Assembly: GCA_902702965.1 (NCBI GenBank)
Contig: CACRXP010000190.1
Span: 498,573 to 562,572 of the forward strand
Length of the DNA stretch: 64,000 nucleotides
DNA from: Spirometra erinaceieuropaei
Taxonomy: Eukaryota > Platyhelminthes > Cestoda > Diphyllobothriidea > Diphyllobothriidae
Direction: 5' to 3'
The notes beneath the pieces were generated by a model. The model was not told where the DNA came from. It saw nothing but the letters and a program-made list of their open reading frames with translations, and made no database searches. Positions 13,078-24,010 of the stretch are shown piece by piece. Position 1 is the first letter of the stretch, and each line of letters begins with the position of its first letter. Both the position numbers and the translations under genes were made by a program.

Positions 13078-13972
13078 TAGCAGATGTGCTGTCTCACGAA
13101 ATTTTAATCAGCAATCTTATAGGTTTTTGTTTATTTGAAAATATTAGCTAAGTGGGATAGAGATATTAATTAATATGCAGCATAATCCAAAGATACTTCA
13201 GTCACGATTGAATACCGACTACCAAACGAGCTTCTTCTAACCGCTTGCAATACAAACACAGTAACTAATAATCACTCATGTAGTCTGAAGTGTTTCAATC
13301 GGTTTTCGATGTCTATATGCATTCGTACATTTTAGGGCAAACATAACCACAAATAAACCTTCTTGCACTTAATTATTTAGTAAATTCCATCATTTCTAAA
13401 TTTTTTACCTGAAGAAGGCAAGCCTTAAGTTTAAAAAATCTCTCGATTCCCCCAAAAAATTTGAACCAGACCCGCCATTGCTCTGGTACTCAGGGTTTCT
13501 AAACTGCAAGTCGTTTTTCTTCCTCGTAAGTTAAGTCACATTTTGATATATATTGATAAAAACCTGTCGCATACGGTTCATTAAATTTTTCAGTGGCTAT
13601 AAAGGATGCTGCATACGTTACGAGCAGCAAACATAAGTGGACGGGTATGATGTTTTATGGTTGGGCATGTACGGTCTTAAAAAACTCAAAACTATATTAC
13701 GCACGCATTCTATAAAATATATATGGACATATAAGTGCATTTATAATCAATGGAAAAAATTTATAGTTTATTTGTAGTCACTTTTTGCAGAGTAAAGTTT
13801 TGCAAGCGGTCAGAAAGAAGATCGTTTAAAAGCTAGCATCCTCACGTGACTGGAATATTTTCTGATTCTGCTGCGCGATTATTAGTCTTACTGCCTTATT
13901 TAACTGATCGTCCCTAATCAAAAATGCATTTTAGAATTCCCGTTAATATTTCATTAAAAAGCACATCTATTG
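13078..13972. mobile_element. Fold-back / long-TIR MITE, family F3, in duplicon A (~895 bp)
   Basis: Left end TAGCAGATGTGCTGTCTCAC, with the right end the complement of CAATAGATGTGCTTTTTAAT, flanked by TA at 13,076-13,077 and 13,973-13,974. The arms carry inverted landmarks: AACCGCTTGCAA near 13,241 against TTGCAAGCGGT near 13,801, and TGAAGAAGGCAAG-type sequence near the centre. The same element sits at the same place in B (50,318-51,210) and C (59,131-59,985). It was therefore inserted before the duplications. It encodes nothing. Confidence 0.8.
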
Positions 13973-16139
13973 TAAGTGAAACCTCGAGGAACGCATCATG
14001 AACAAGACACAACATGCAGCAAACTCATTGTCCCTCATTGCCCGGATGTGCATAGGCCAATTGGGCGATCCAGTTTCACAGCCATCAGTTATTTAAAGGC
14101 AGTCATAACTGTGCCTCAGGCCCACTCAGCAAAGCCATTACTGGCTTTGTTCGTATTCAAATGAGGATGTCGTTTGTAAGCAACAGTTTGCAGACTGCTT
14201 TCAAATTCTAAAGCTCAATTGACCAAGATAAAATATGCACTGTACACAAATCCGTCTTCCACACAACGCCTTGGAGTAGCTGGTCACAGGAAATCGAAAC
14301 GGTTGGCAGGAGCTGTTTCCACCACATTACCCCCGGTTACCTGCATAGGTAACGGTGGACTGCGCGCTCTTCATGTCCATCTGCTCACAAATATGCAGCA
14401 GGGAAGGAAGGTAATTTCGGCGACACCGACGCTTTGGCCTACTCTAACAAACTGAAGCCGACAGAGCATCAATCATGCATACGAACATTTTCACTCTTTG
14501 CCAGAATAAATATGCACGAAATAACCAACATTTTCGTCCGAAGCACACATAGGGCTCAGTTTGCTTAATTGGCAATAAAGCGCGCATGAAGGGCATGCTT
14601 TTTATTTGGATTATCTAATTTCTATGGGCAAACAATAAACAACCAATGAGGACTGTTTAGGACCCTGGTGTCATTTTGGGGAAGAGAGCACATATTCTAG
14701 TGTTTAACTGTTGACATTGAGCGGATCCAGTCTGTGCGACGAGGATTCAACAAGGTCTCTTAAACACCAGCATCGTATTATGAACGCCAAAAGGGTCCAG
14801 TAAAGACAGCGAGGTTGCTAAATCCCAAACACAGTAGATTTAGTAGGACTTCGGACAGTGGAAGAAGACAATTGAACACGTTTAAGTTTACCACAAAATG
14901 TCTATGCTAATTTCCAGTGGCACCAAATATGCTTGAATGATCTGTCGAGGTTGGGCACAGAAAAGACTTGGAAAACACCTTCCGCTTTCTGGTTCGATTG
15001 CACTTACACTGAGTCCCATCACATGCGTCACAGGTTAGTCCTGCATATCATATGAGGAATTCTCAAAGGGAATGTTGGCTCTGCTAGACTATCTTTATAA
15101 GATAAACACAAGCTCGGAAGCTATACTAAACAGTAACTTCAACAGACACATTTCAAGAGATCGCAGTTCCATTAATTTATTTCTTTATCGGTAAATGGGT
15201 CGAGAAGTTAGTGCGTGGTTCCTCTCGCAAAAGGCTGGGGATATACCTCCGCTAAAGCGAAGAATAGTGTCATTTTTAATGATTTTTAATTTCACACTAT
15301 GCTCTCATCATGTAGAATAACAATCTTTGTTTGAGCTGACAATGTTTTATAGCCCACATGAAACGTCTGATTGATTATCTTAAGTAGCTGTTGCTGATTT
15401 CCCCAATTGGCCTTCCTCCACTACGGTAGCCATCAGCGGGAAACCAAATCTCGCCTTAATTTGTGTAGCCATAAGCCTGACAACGTTCTGATGCTTATTT
15501 AAAAGGATATTTTCCACGAAATTCCCCTTCGGCCACACGAGCATCCATTCCATCGTAGTTCCCGTTTCCTACAATAATATTGCCAAAACCTTCGACTCAT
15601 CCGCTGGTAAATCTCTCGGGGCAGCTGTTTAGCAATACTTTCGAGCCAACAAAACTGCGGAGGGGAGTCCGTTACAAACTGTGTCTTAGACAGCTTATAA
15701 ATAATTTATTTATTGTGGCCTTTTCCCAGAAGTGTCTCCAAAAATTTTCCCTTGTTTTTTTTCTTTTCAAAGTCCATTGCAGATGCGCACTAACTTGCAT
15801 TTTGGAATCCACTGCGTGGGCGGTTTACAAATGTTCCAAGTGTGTCATTATGCTTCACAAACCGCGGCTCTGACTAGTCCAGGCCAGACGGAGGACGACA
15901 ACAGTACAGTTAAATAAATGATCACAAGCTATAGGTCATTAATATGAACTGATTACCGAAAATTCTCGTGTGGCCCTCGAAACAGCACAACAAAGCACAG
16001 GCGGTGTGGTTTCGTCCAATTGCAGAAAAGTACAGACAGCGATTCAATCCGTCTTCAAAAGTGCGCAGTGAACGCGACTGACATCTAGAACTTTAATGTG
16101 AACATGTAATACCCTAAGCCGTTGCCTAAACAGTCGATT

Positions 16140-18100
16140 TACGTACGTGGCAACATATTTTGCATCATTTCAAGGGGTATCTAATGTTATCCATCAGATG
16201 GAAAATTGGACATCTGCCTTTAACACTGACATTTTCATTCACTATCATTTGTTGATTAAGATTCTCAAGGTAACCTATATTTTCAACCAGTTGATTGCTG
16301 TCTCGGCTCGAGGCAATCCAACGAGAACTTGAGGTATCTGCGGCTGATATTTCCGTGCTGATTTGCGAAAAGTGAAACAAAAATACATCTGTTCTTAAAA
16401 GTTCCAAAAAGGCGTCAAATTTGGAGGTAGTTGTACCTGATCCATCTTTACAGAAACATTCATTTGAAGAATGTGACGAAATCCTTCCATTAGCGGTATA
16501 CACAGATTACCCTTTAACTTTACGCTTGAAATGACCTTTGTAACAGCCGAAGAAAATGCTGCCCTCTTACCGTTTCGAAGTACGCCAGGCTTACTCTATC
16601 TAGCGCAGAATTGCCAACTAGGCGTCTACAAACATTTATTGGGCGGGCTTACTTAGAAACTCAAATTTTATCAGGCCTTGTTTCTGCCAATCTCGGCCCA
16701 AATTAGGCTGACATGGTGAAAACTGTGTGGTTGGGGCTTTTCAAGTGAAATGCATGTAAGATTTAAACATGAACACTTTTTTTCAAATAAGACAAAGTCG
16801 CTTGCAGAACAGTACAACCTTGCTTTAGGAACCCGATTGCCGTAAATCCTGGTATGGCCTTACAGTCAACATAAAATGCCCATGACTTAGGGTTTTTGTG
16901 CAATTAGTGAAAACACTGGAAAATAAACGGTGTAGGTCCAGGCGCGGATTAAGTGAACTACAGAAATGCTCAGTGGACGTGTTTGTGATCTGATATTTTC
17001 ATGGCAACCCATACTTCAGTGTGAACAAAATTATTTTACGACGCTGCCTATCTGGTTTATTTGCGTAGTACCGTAATTCGTAACAATAGAGAGGCTATTT
17101 CGTGTTATCCGAACGTCTGCTTCTGACACTTTGGCGCCTTATTTCACCATCGATGGTTATTTGAAATTCTCAAGATAGCCTATATTTTCAATTGAATAAA
17201 CTTACGTTAGGGCAATTAATTAGCGTGCCGGCTAGCTGATATCTCTCGCATTACAAATTCGAATATCTACTACCGATATTTCGGTACTGTTTCTCGACGA
17301 ATGAAACAAATCCCCGTATGTTCTTAAAAATCTCACATAGTCGTCGGGTTCATAGATTGCTTTATTCTATTCATCTGCATAGCAACATTGGTTTGAAAAA
17401 TGCGGCGCAATCCCTTCGATGACAGTATGCACATCATTCTTTTAGCTTCGCACTAAAAGGGACTTTCGAAATATCTAGCAAAGACTCTGTTCTCTCAGCA
17501 TTTCGAATTGTGCCAGGCTTACTCAACTAGTCACAAACTAACTAAATGGATGTAAAAAACAATTGTTGGGCGAAAATGTTTACTTCAAGACTCCAATTAT
17601 ATTAATTAGACCAATCTCAGACAAAAGCAGTCTGAAGCGGTGAAAAAAAGTGCAGCCGGTGCTTTTCAAGACAAACGGGTGCGAGACTGAAACAAGAGCA
17701 TTTTTTAAATTAGAAAAAATTGCTTACAAACCAGATTAACTTAGCTTTAGGGAAATAGACTAGGAAGTGACATACAGGCGATTTTGTTTCTACTTACAGT
17801 ACTCACGGGGGCCCTTTGATCCGCAGTCATGGTCTCATTTTCGAAACAAAATCGTTGGGCGAAAATTTTTTTAAAGACTCAGACCGATGCAGTCTGAAGC
17901 GGCAAAGAACAGTGTAGCCAGTGCTTTTAAAGACAGACGCATACGACACTGATACACGGACAGTTTTTGTAAATCAGACAAAATCGCTTACAAACTAGTG
18001 CAACTTAGCATTGCAAAACTGGACTAGGAAGTTGCAAACAGGCGAGTGAGTTTCTAATTATAGTACTCGCGGGTGCCCTTTGATCCGCAATTATGGCTTC
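16140..18100. repeat. Internal ~0.9-kb tandem array within duplicon A
   Basis: Diverged monomers start near 16,140 and 17,040, with a partial third at about 17,865-18,100. Landmarks recur in order. ATTTTCAA(C/T) is at 16,281 and 17,187. A TGAAACAAA block followed by TGTTCTTAAAA is at about 16,370 and 17,300. A GCTTTTCAAG or GCTTTTAAAG block is at 16,737, 17,664 and 17,923. Copy C keeps the partial third unit, whereas B passes directly from its single equivalent (46,540-46,760) to the next marker. The array length therefore varies between duplicons. Confidence 0.7.
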
Positions 18101-19390
18101 ATGCCAAAAGGTACAGCATCAGCAGCAGCAACGTACCGACCAACTCACACTGACAGCATTTTTCGGAAGTGATGGACTCGTCCAACACCCCTGCCCCCAC
18201 TTTCGTGCACGCTAACACCGGCAATCAAAGCAATAACGCCAAAATGCACGCTAAAAGCGTAATCTCATGAAGAGGATCACAGTTGATTACAGCTGCCAAA
18301 TACCATTACTACCAGCACCATCGTCACTCTAACTTTACAGTCAACAGTAATTTTTAGTACTGATTCAGCCACAAAACCAACGCCAAAATTAGTTCAAAAA
18401 TAGGCATACATCAGCATTACTACAAGCGATCTGCGTCAAAAATTTGATTACTACTTTTCAAGATTTGTGTTTATGTAGGTCGATATTAGAGAGCTCAGAT
18501 AAATGTCGTCCAGTTACCTAGGGTTATAGCATTCGCCATGCCATTTTGACAAATTTCTGAAGTTGGGCAAAGGAGACGCTCAGTATCAGCCTATAGGAAA
18601 TCTTTATAATTTTGATCAGAATAAATTTAAGTGCATAAGATAGAGTCCTAACTACACGGGTGGACCGGTTTTGTACGAGCATTAGGGACAAGGATTGTCG
18701 AATGCGTCAAATCACCGCATAATTTCGTCATGCATCCAATGGACACGTATGTGCAAACACGAAAAAATAGTCCCTCTGCGTTTGGTTTATTTCATATACT
18801 TTATTTTGATAAGGTGACCAGGAATGTAAGTATCTCTTTGCAAACCCTGTAGGAGATTTTAAGGCCACTCAGACTGCTTACCTTTATGAATAAACCTGGT
18901 TATCATCCACGTTGTATTCCCGCGGTAGCTGGACAACCACAGACAGCAGACTTAATTCTGCCAAGTACGTTTTACGCTCAAAGTCCGTTTTACCAACAAC
19001 TGAGGTGACTTTATACAATGGATTGAAGACCAAAATTCACCCGGTGATAACATTTGAGGTAGGATATTTTACAAGTTACTACAGAACTCAATGGTTGTAA
19101 CCATTTGTATAATTCTTGCCCCTGGATATGATGACTGAATACCAGCATTCAAATAGCTTTTCAGTATGGGCAGATTGAAGCATAGTAAAAGCTTATTAAG
19201 TAGATTTTTGAGGAGGGAGAGAGAGAGGACGAGGGGATGGTTGACAGATTTCTCTCATTAAAATGGCTCCCCCTCATCCAAGAACGCACATATTTTGCCA
19301 GATAGTGTCAAGGTCGCCGGTATTTAATTGTTTCCGGAACTTAAAAATTTAATATACAGTACAGTCTCTCACCTGGGTATTAGCCTCCGA

Positions 19391-19700
19391 CACACACACA
19401 CACACTCAGAAATCCCCGATGCGCGAGCTAAGTGCACGCACTCTCGAGTCACGCGCGTGCGCTTGTAAGCTCGCCATCGGCCTGCCAATTACTCCGGTTG
19501 ATAAGCCCCGATCAGAGGAACTACCGCATCGTTGTAACGTAGAGGGGGACAGATTTTGAAGAAAAAACTGACCGGTTACCAGTGCCTCGCGTAGCCGTGA
19601 CATTTGCTCGACGCAGACTTTGAAGTTTGCGGGGCGACTGCTCGACCACCTGGCTCACCGGCCTTCACGTTACCCGAAATGAGGTGAACGCGAAAGCCGA
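19391..19700. other. (CA)n tract followed by a CpG-rich stretch in duplicon A
   Basis: A short CA repeat (about 19,391-19,405) is followed by about 250 bp with many CpG dinucleotides (ACGCGCGTGCGC near 19,450, TCGCCATCGGCC near 19,471). The surroundings are AT-rich. The counterpart in C (about 53,640-53,955) keeps both the CpG density and a longer GT tract, while B has lost the region. It may be an old promoter or simply an island of different origin; I see no TATA box or start site. Confidence 0.35.
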
Positions 19701-20618
19701 TATCGTGACGTGATCGAAATATCTTGCGGTTAAGCTACATGCTAATCAGTATTCCAATCTCATGTAGGTAATCATTTCTTATCGGTGAACATACAGTTAG
19801 ATTAGTCACTGACTGTATGCGGGACAGTTATAATAATGTAACAGTGAACTTTTAAAGTTTAAATGAATTATGCTCCCTTAAAAAATTATCAACCTACAAC
19901 TAGGGATATTCATTTTAAGATGAAGTGTGGTGACAACGATCTGGATGTTGCCTTATCGTCAGAGAGCAAAGGTTTGTTAGTCGAGCCGCAACCGTTTGAT
20001 CAAAATAAACTCTGGGGAACGACTTAAAAATGCTCGAACTTGTTTAGACTGACTGACAATAATTTCGATAGCAGTCGCTGAGTGTTTTATGAACGTGGAC
20101 CTCGTCATCTATCAGAACGGTGTACAATCTGCAGATTTGGGTTTACCTATCAAGATATCTGACATGGGAAATGCGTGTAAGGTCAAACAGGCGATGTACC
20201 AATTTGCTGCGAATGGTCGACATAAATATGACCTATTCTGAGCAGTTAATTCAGATAACGTAGACTGGAAGGCGAGTGAGTGTTTGTAAACTTGGATGGA
20301 CCAGGAGGGAGGTCTTCACGTCATTCAGATGGCTGAATTTTCCCAACCTACCTAATTATCCCCCCCAGGCTGTTATTTCTCTCCCGCATTTGCATAACCA
20401 CAGATGACAGACGACCGACTGCTGTTGGGGGTAAATTTAGCATTTTAATTGCCTTTTTCAACATCTGTGGTGACCTTATACGCTGCATTGAAAACCAAAA
20501 GTACACTTCATAACGAAAGTTGACGCAAGACATTCGACAGACTTCTGCAGAAGTCGCTAGCCGTACCCATTTGAAGGGTTCTTATCCATAGGCATAATTT
20601 ATTGCACAATACAGTTTC

Positions 20619-20915
20619 TCACCTGTTCTCTGTGTGAATTTCCCACTTGCATGAGTACCGATGCGTGGGTTGAATGAACCAGGCATGCACCAGGCAACCC
20701 TGTGCACTAGTGCGGGACTCATGGGTGGGGGGGGAGAGAACCTCTATTGTATGCTCGATGCATTCGGCCAGTCGCCACTGTCTGGCGTAGCTTAATATTC
20801 GTTCGGCATAGGGCCAGTTAACCTCACACACGCGATGATAGTGGACGACCAGTGGCAAGAAAACTGGGATGACAGTAATCATCATTTTACACAGCCTGAT
20901 CGCCAGTTGATGCAC
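20619..20915 (-). other. Open frame partly shared with duplicon C; no recognised product
   Basis: A 98-codon minus frame starts MHQLAIRLCKMM and contains the block VVHYHRVCEVNWPYAERIL. Its partner in C (52,423-52,758, plus) starts MHKLAIKLCQMM and keeps the same frame for about 65 codons before shifting. In B the same position is split by a SINE (43,564-43,926). No family is recognised. Conservation of the frame is about what ~88% nucleotide identity gives by chance, so I do not call it a gene. Confidence 0.2.
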
Positions 20916-21471
20916 TGCATGTTGTCATGTGAAAAGTAGAGAAAACGTCAGCAACGGAATCAATATTTCGCCAGAGTATACAAGGATTGGCCATGGTTAG
21001 GCACAAGGTGAGATTGGCGATGCATCTACTCTGCCATTCGAGGATCTTTCGTTTAGAACTTTGGTGAAACCCAGACAGGGCCTGATGTAATCATCGCCAA
21101 AGCACGCCGCTGGCCTTCAGACACTGGAACACTGCGAGCATAAATGACTTCATTCTCAACGGCAGGGTCCGAGTTATTGCTGTCGTCAGGAAAAGTTTCA
21201 GGAAGATTTCAATCTAGTTTAAATATTGTTTGGCGGATCATTCTGGATCGTAAGATGTAGAGGTGAAGCTGTAGAGTAATTTCTAGGGATGCCTTAAATC
21301 CCATCCACGTTACCGTATTTAAGGCAACATCCTTATGGGACAACAATGGGGGGGCACGATGTCAGGACTCCGCAGTAATCCGACCGCAGTCCTGAAGGAT
21401 AATCTGCTACAACGGTTCATCGATTTTCTGATTATTTATGTAGGCGTGTAAAGTGGGGTAGGTTTGAATTG

Positions 21472-22388
21472 CAGTAGGTTGTCAACGGAGATTCCCAAAT
21501 GCGTTTTCATCTCGAAAAGATTAATTAGGTAGGGTTGTAAAAGTAGTTAGTCTGCGACATAGTATTATAATACTTCAGTTACGTCAGGATGCCGGCTTTT
21601 GAGTGGACTTCCTTCTGGGCGCATGCAAAAACGACACTCTGTAAAAACTGGCTACTTAATTAGCATGCGTAAAAATATTCATTGTTTTGCTCATTCGGTA
21701 GATAATTACGTTTCTTTCTAGTTTTATACTCCAAGAGGTACGTACGTCGGTGTTCAAAATGTTTCTAATTGTGGGAATTTTAAATACAGTGAAATGGGCA
21801 TTAATAAATCGTTATGTCTCTGCATTTACCAATGTGGCTCGTAAAGTTGGCAATATAGATCAAATCCAATGCTAAATTTTATGAATCCTGTATTGTCTCC
21901 CTTTATTACCTTAGCGAAATGTGTGGATTTCTGTACGCGGAAAATATACAGCCTGTAGTTTGGAAACCCCGACTCCAAGTGTAACGGTAGAGCGGGTTCG
22001 AAATTATTCGGGAATTGGAAAACTTTTTAAAATCGAATTATATCCCTCCATTGAGTATAAAATTAGTAGAAGACTTAATTACCTACCGAATGAGCAAAAA
22101 AATGCATATTTTTAGGCATGCTTTCCATGAAATATAATCGGAATTTTAGGGGCATCGGTAATCAATGAGAAAAATTCATGCTACATACGTAGTCGGTTTT
22201 TACAGAGTGTAGTTTTTGCATGCGCCCGGAAGGAAGTCCACTCGAAAGCCGGCATTCTGGCATAACTGAAATATTATAGAATTATGTTGCAGACTGACTA
22301 TCTTTACAATCATTCTTAATAAGTCTTTTTGAGACGAAAACGCATTTCGGAATTTCGGTTGACATTTCATGAGAAAGTCCACCTACTG
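21472..22388. mobile_element. Fold-back / long-TIR MITE, family F1, at the inner end of duplicon A (~917 bp)
   Basis: The right arm (about 22,090-22,388) ends GACATTTCATGAG..CCACCTACTG followed by TA. The left end starts CAGTAGGTT but has lost about 15 bases of the terminal repeat, resuming at GTCAACGGAGATTCC. The arms mirror each other over at least 300 bp, including GGAAGGAAGTCCACTC (about 22,228) against GAGTGGACTTCCTTC (about 21,601), and TCATTCGGTAGATAATTACG against AATTACCTACCGAATGAG. It is non-coding. The matching element at the inner end of C survives only as one half (51,500-51,862). Confidence 0.85.
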
Positions 22389-22390
22389 TA

Positions 22391-22702
22391 CAACGATCCC
22401 GTTGCCCTGGGTAGAGGCGTGGACTAGTAAACCAACATGTCCCGAGTTAGAGGCTCGGGTGTTCCACATTGCGGGCTTGGGTATGGCTGGCTGACGACGG
22501 TTAATAAGCCACAAACGGCCATTCCAGTCTCCCTTGTCATTGTCGGCAATACCATTCTGCCTATATCACTAGTCGCTGTGCGACTGCCTGCGAGGGTTTA
22601 AGTATGAGCCCCAAGGCACAACAGAATGAGCTTGTTCTATAACCTGATCGGTGAGCGCCCATCTGTCATAATTGATATTCCCGATCACACTCGACACGAC
22701 AA
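22391..22702 (+). mobile_element. tRNA-headed SINE, first of two tandem modules, 5' end damaged
   Basis: Begins directly after the TA of fold-back F1. It has a degraded tRNA head (GGGTAGAGGCGTGGACT, then GAGTTAGAGGCTCGGG), the conserved body (GGTATGGCTGGCTGACGACG, then GGCCATTCCAGTCTCCCTTG), CATTCTGCCTATATCA, and the long tail module (GGTTTAAGTATGAGCC, AAGGCACAACAGAATGAG, GATCGGTGAGCGCC) ending near TATTCCCGATC. In the body the GAAA seen in other copies reads CAAA. Confidence 0.8.
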
Positions 22703-22990
22703 CGGGCCCGTGGCTCAATGGTAGAGCGTCAAACTCCATGACCAAAGATCCCGGGTTCGAATCTCAAGTGATCCACACGTGGGGTTGGGTATGACTGGCT
22801 GATGACGGCTAGTACGCCAGAAATGGCCATTCCGGTCTCCCTTGTCTTTGTCGGTACCACCTGATTTACATCATTCTACTAGTCGTTGTGCGACTGCCTG
22901 CGAGGGTTTAAGTGTGAGCCCCAAGGCACAACAGAACGAGCATGTTCTGTAACCTGATCGGTGAGCGCCCATCTGTCATAATATATGCAT
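22703..22990 (+). mobile_element. tRNA-headed SINE, second tandem module
   Basis: The head GGGCCCGTGGCTCAATGG.TAGAG has a good Pol III A box (TGGCTCAATGG), and the B box reads GGGTTCGAATCTC about 45 bases later. The body is GGTATGACTGGCTGATGACG, then GCCAGAAATGGCCATTCC and GGTCTCCCTTGTC, followed by the same tail module as the preceding copy and an (AT)-rich end (ATATATGCATATATATG). Tandem arrangement with the previous module resembles the dimer at 60,360-60,855. It is a transposon head, not a tRNA gene: the cloverleaf is imperfect and the body follows directly. Confidence 0.85.
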
Positions 22991-23031
22991 ATATATGAAT
23001 AACTGAAGTAGTATGCATTCCGAGATGATAT

Positions 23032-23242
23032 GATGAAAGAAGGAAGTCCGTCGGAAATAGAGTTTTACTCGTAAATTTTCGAGCTGGTTGCACCAACCCG
23101 TCGTCAGACAAAGTGAAAAGTGAGAGGTGGCATTGTCACACTGCTGGTTGATGACGCAGACAGAGAGGTAAGCAGACGACCTTGTGAGGGGGAGGTGTGC
23201 ATTGTGTAAAACTCTATTTCCGACGGACTTCCTTCTTTCATC
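23032..23242. mobile_element. 211-bp element with perfect 37-bp terminal inverted repeats
   Basis: Bases 23,032-23,068 are the exact reverse complement of 23,206-23,242 (outer motif GATGAAAGAAGGAAGTCCGT). The 137-bp interior is unrelated to the fold-back and telomeric families and has no open frame of note. I see no clear target duplication: the flanks are GATGATAT on the left and CTACATAT on the right, embedded in AT-rich SINE tails. The perfect arms suggest either a recent insertion or maintenance by gene conversion. It could be a MITE or a structural hairpin. Confidence 0.8.
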
Positions 23243-23249
23243 CTACATA

Positions 23250-23445
23250 TATATATTTATATGCAGAATGGCATTACCGACAAAGACAATGGAGACTGGA
23301 ATGTCCATTTCTGGCTTATTAGCCGTCGTCAGCCAGCCATACCCAAGCCCGAAGTGTGGAACACCCGAGCCTCGAACTGGCGACCTTTTGGTTTAGAAGT
23401 CCACGCCTCTATCCATCGGGCCACGAGCCCGTTGCCCTGTCGGTT
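23250..23445 (-). mobile_element. tRNA-headed SINE, minus strand, AT-rich 3' tail
   Basis: Read on the minus strand: GGGCTCGTGGCCCGATGGAT (A box), a TTCGAGGCTCGGGTG B box, GGTATGGCTGGCTGACGACG, GGCTTATTAGCC read back as the stem, CCAGTCTCCATTGTC, CGGTAATGCCATTCTGC. The end is an ATATAAATATATATATG tail next to the 37-bp TIR element. This copy shows that the SINE can end just after CATTCTGC, without the longer tail module. Confidence 0.85.
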
Positions 23446-23580
23446 TTCGATCGGGAATATACAGTGTTAGGGGGCGCTCACCGATCGTTCATACGGAACT
23501 CACTCGTTCCGTTGTGCCTTAAGGGCTCTCTCTCGAGCCCAACCAGCAGCCTATATATCATGCCGCTGCGCGGGCCTTAT
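23446..23580 (-). mobile_element. SINE tail module, minus strand, detached
   Basis: The minus strand reads CATGATATATAGGCTGCTGG.TTGGGCTCGAGAGAGAGCCC, TTAAGGCACAACGGAACGAG, GAACGATCGGTGAGCGCCCC, then TATTCCCGATCGAAAACCG, running straight into the SINE head at 23,430. This is the head-to-tail dimer junction seen again at 60,655-60,690, here with the first tRNA head missing. Confidence 0.7.
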
Positions 23581-23639
23581 CTGTGCGGAAATTGGCTCAC
23601 TGAGGTGGTCCGTTGAGGGAAATTTTGTCTGTGTTTTCT

Positions 23640-24010
23640 ATCAGTTGAGGAAATACAATCGTCACACCAGCATCCAGCACGGATGACGAAATCGCGGCCA
23701 TTAACGACTCGGACTCGGACCGACAAGCCACCATCGCATCAATTACGACCCCAGCGGTGATTGTGAAGACTGTTAATTGCAGTACGCATACGGTCCAACG
23801 GCAGTCACGTGCTATAAATACTGCACTCCTGGTGCCACCATCACCTTTATCTGCGAATGTCTCTGATGATGGATCCGAGTGAGAATCCGAAACGTCAGGC
23901 AAATAAAATTCTTGTTGCAGTGATCGCATCTTCATCCTCTGACCAGTAGTTACTTTTGCTGCCTTCGCCGTTAACGCACGCGAGCTGTTCGTTTCCATCT
24001 GCATCCCCTA
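23640..24010 (+). promoter_or_regulatory. LTR-like fragment with TATA box and poly(A) signal
   Basis: TATAAATA at 23,813-23,820 is followed after about 50 bases by the dispersed block GATCCGAGTGAGAATCCGAAA (about 23,871) and by AATAAA at 23,902-23,907. A TATA box and AATAAA about 90 bases apart is the spacing of the R region of a long terminal repeat. The same GAGAATCCG block occurs at about 50 and 720. Clear TG..CA ends or duplications were not found. A 135-codon minus frame across it (23,597-24,004) has no recognisable motif. It could also be the 5' end of a different Pol II retroelement. Confidence 0.35.

Larger units (their letters stand above)
11497..22390 (+). repeat. Duplicon A (~10.9 kb), reference orientation
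   Basis: Long noncoding segment with two inverted relatives, B (42,090-51,495) and C (51,863-64,000). Marker pairs in A, B and C: 11,500 / not present / 63,995; 12,806 / 51,482 / 60,240; 15,580 / 48,708 / 57,740; 16,147 / 48,150 / 57,178; 18,060 / 46,545 / 55,285; 19,400 / absent / 53,945; 20,100 / 44,690 / 53,250; 21,330 / about 42,080 / 52,020. Identity looks like 80-90%. It contains fold-back F3 (13,078-13,972), an internal ~0.9-kb tandem array (16.1-18.1 kb) and fold-back F1 (21,472-22,388). Short frames are not conserved across all three copies. Confidence 0.9.

Noticed and set aside
14219..14455. 78-codon frame shared by A and B (B 49,780-50,070)
   Set aside because: C has lost part of the region and is frameshifted, and there is no recognisable domain. 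Frame sharing follows from high nucleotide identity.
22703..22775. Functional tRNA gene
   Set aside because: Pol III boxes are good, but the stems pair poorly and the SINE body follows. The same holds for heads at 28,145, 60,385 and 60,690.
23597..24004. 135-codon minus frame
   Set aside because: It has no motif, overlaps the LTR-like TATA/AATAAA segment on the opposite strand, and has no supporting signals for a gene.
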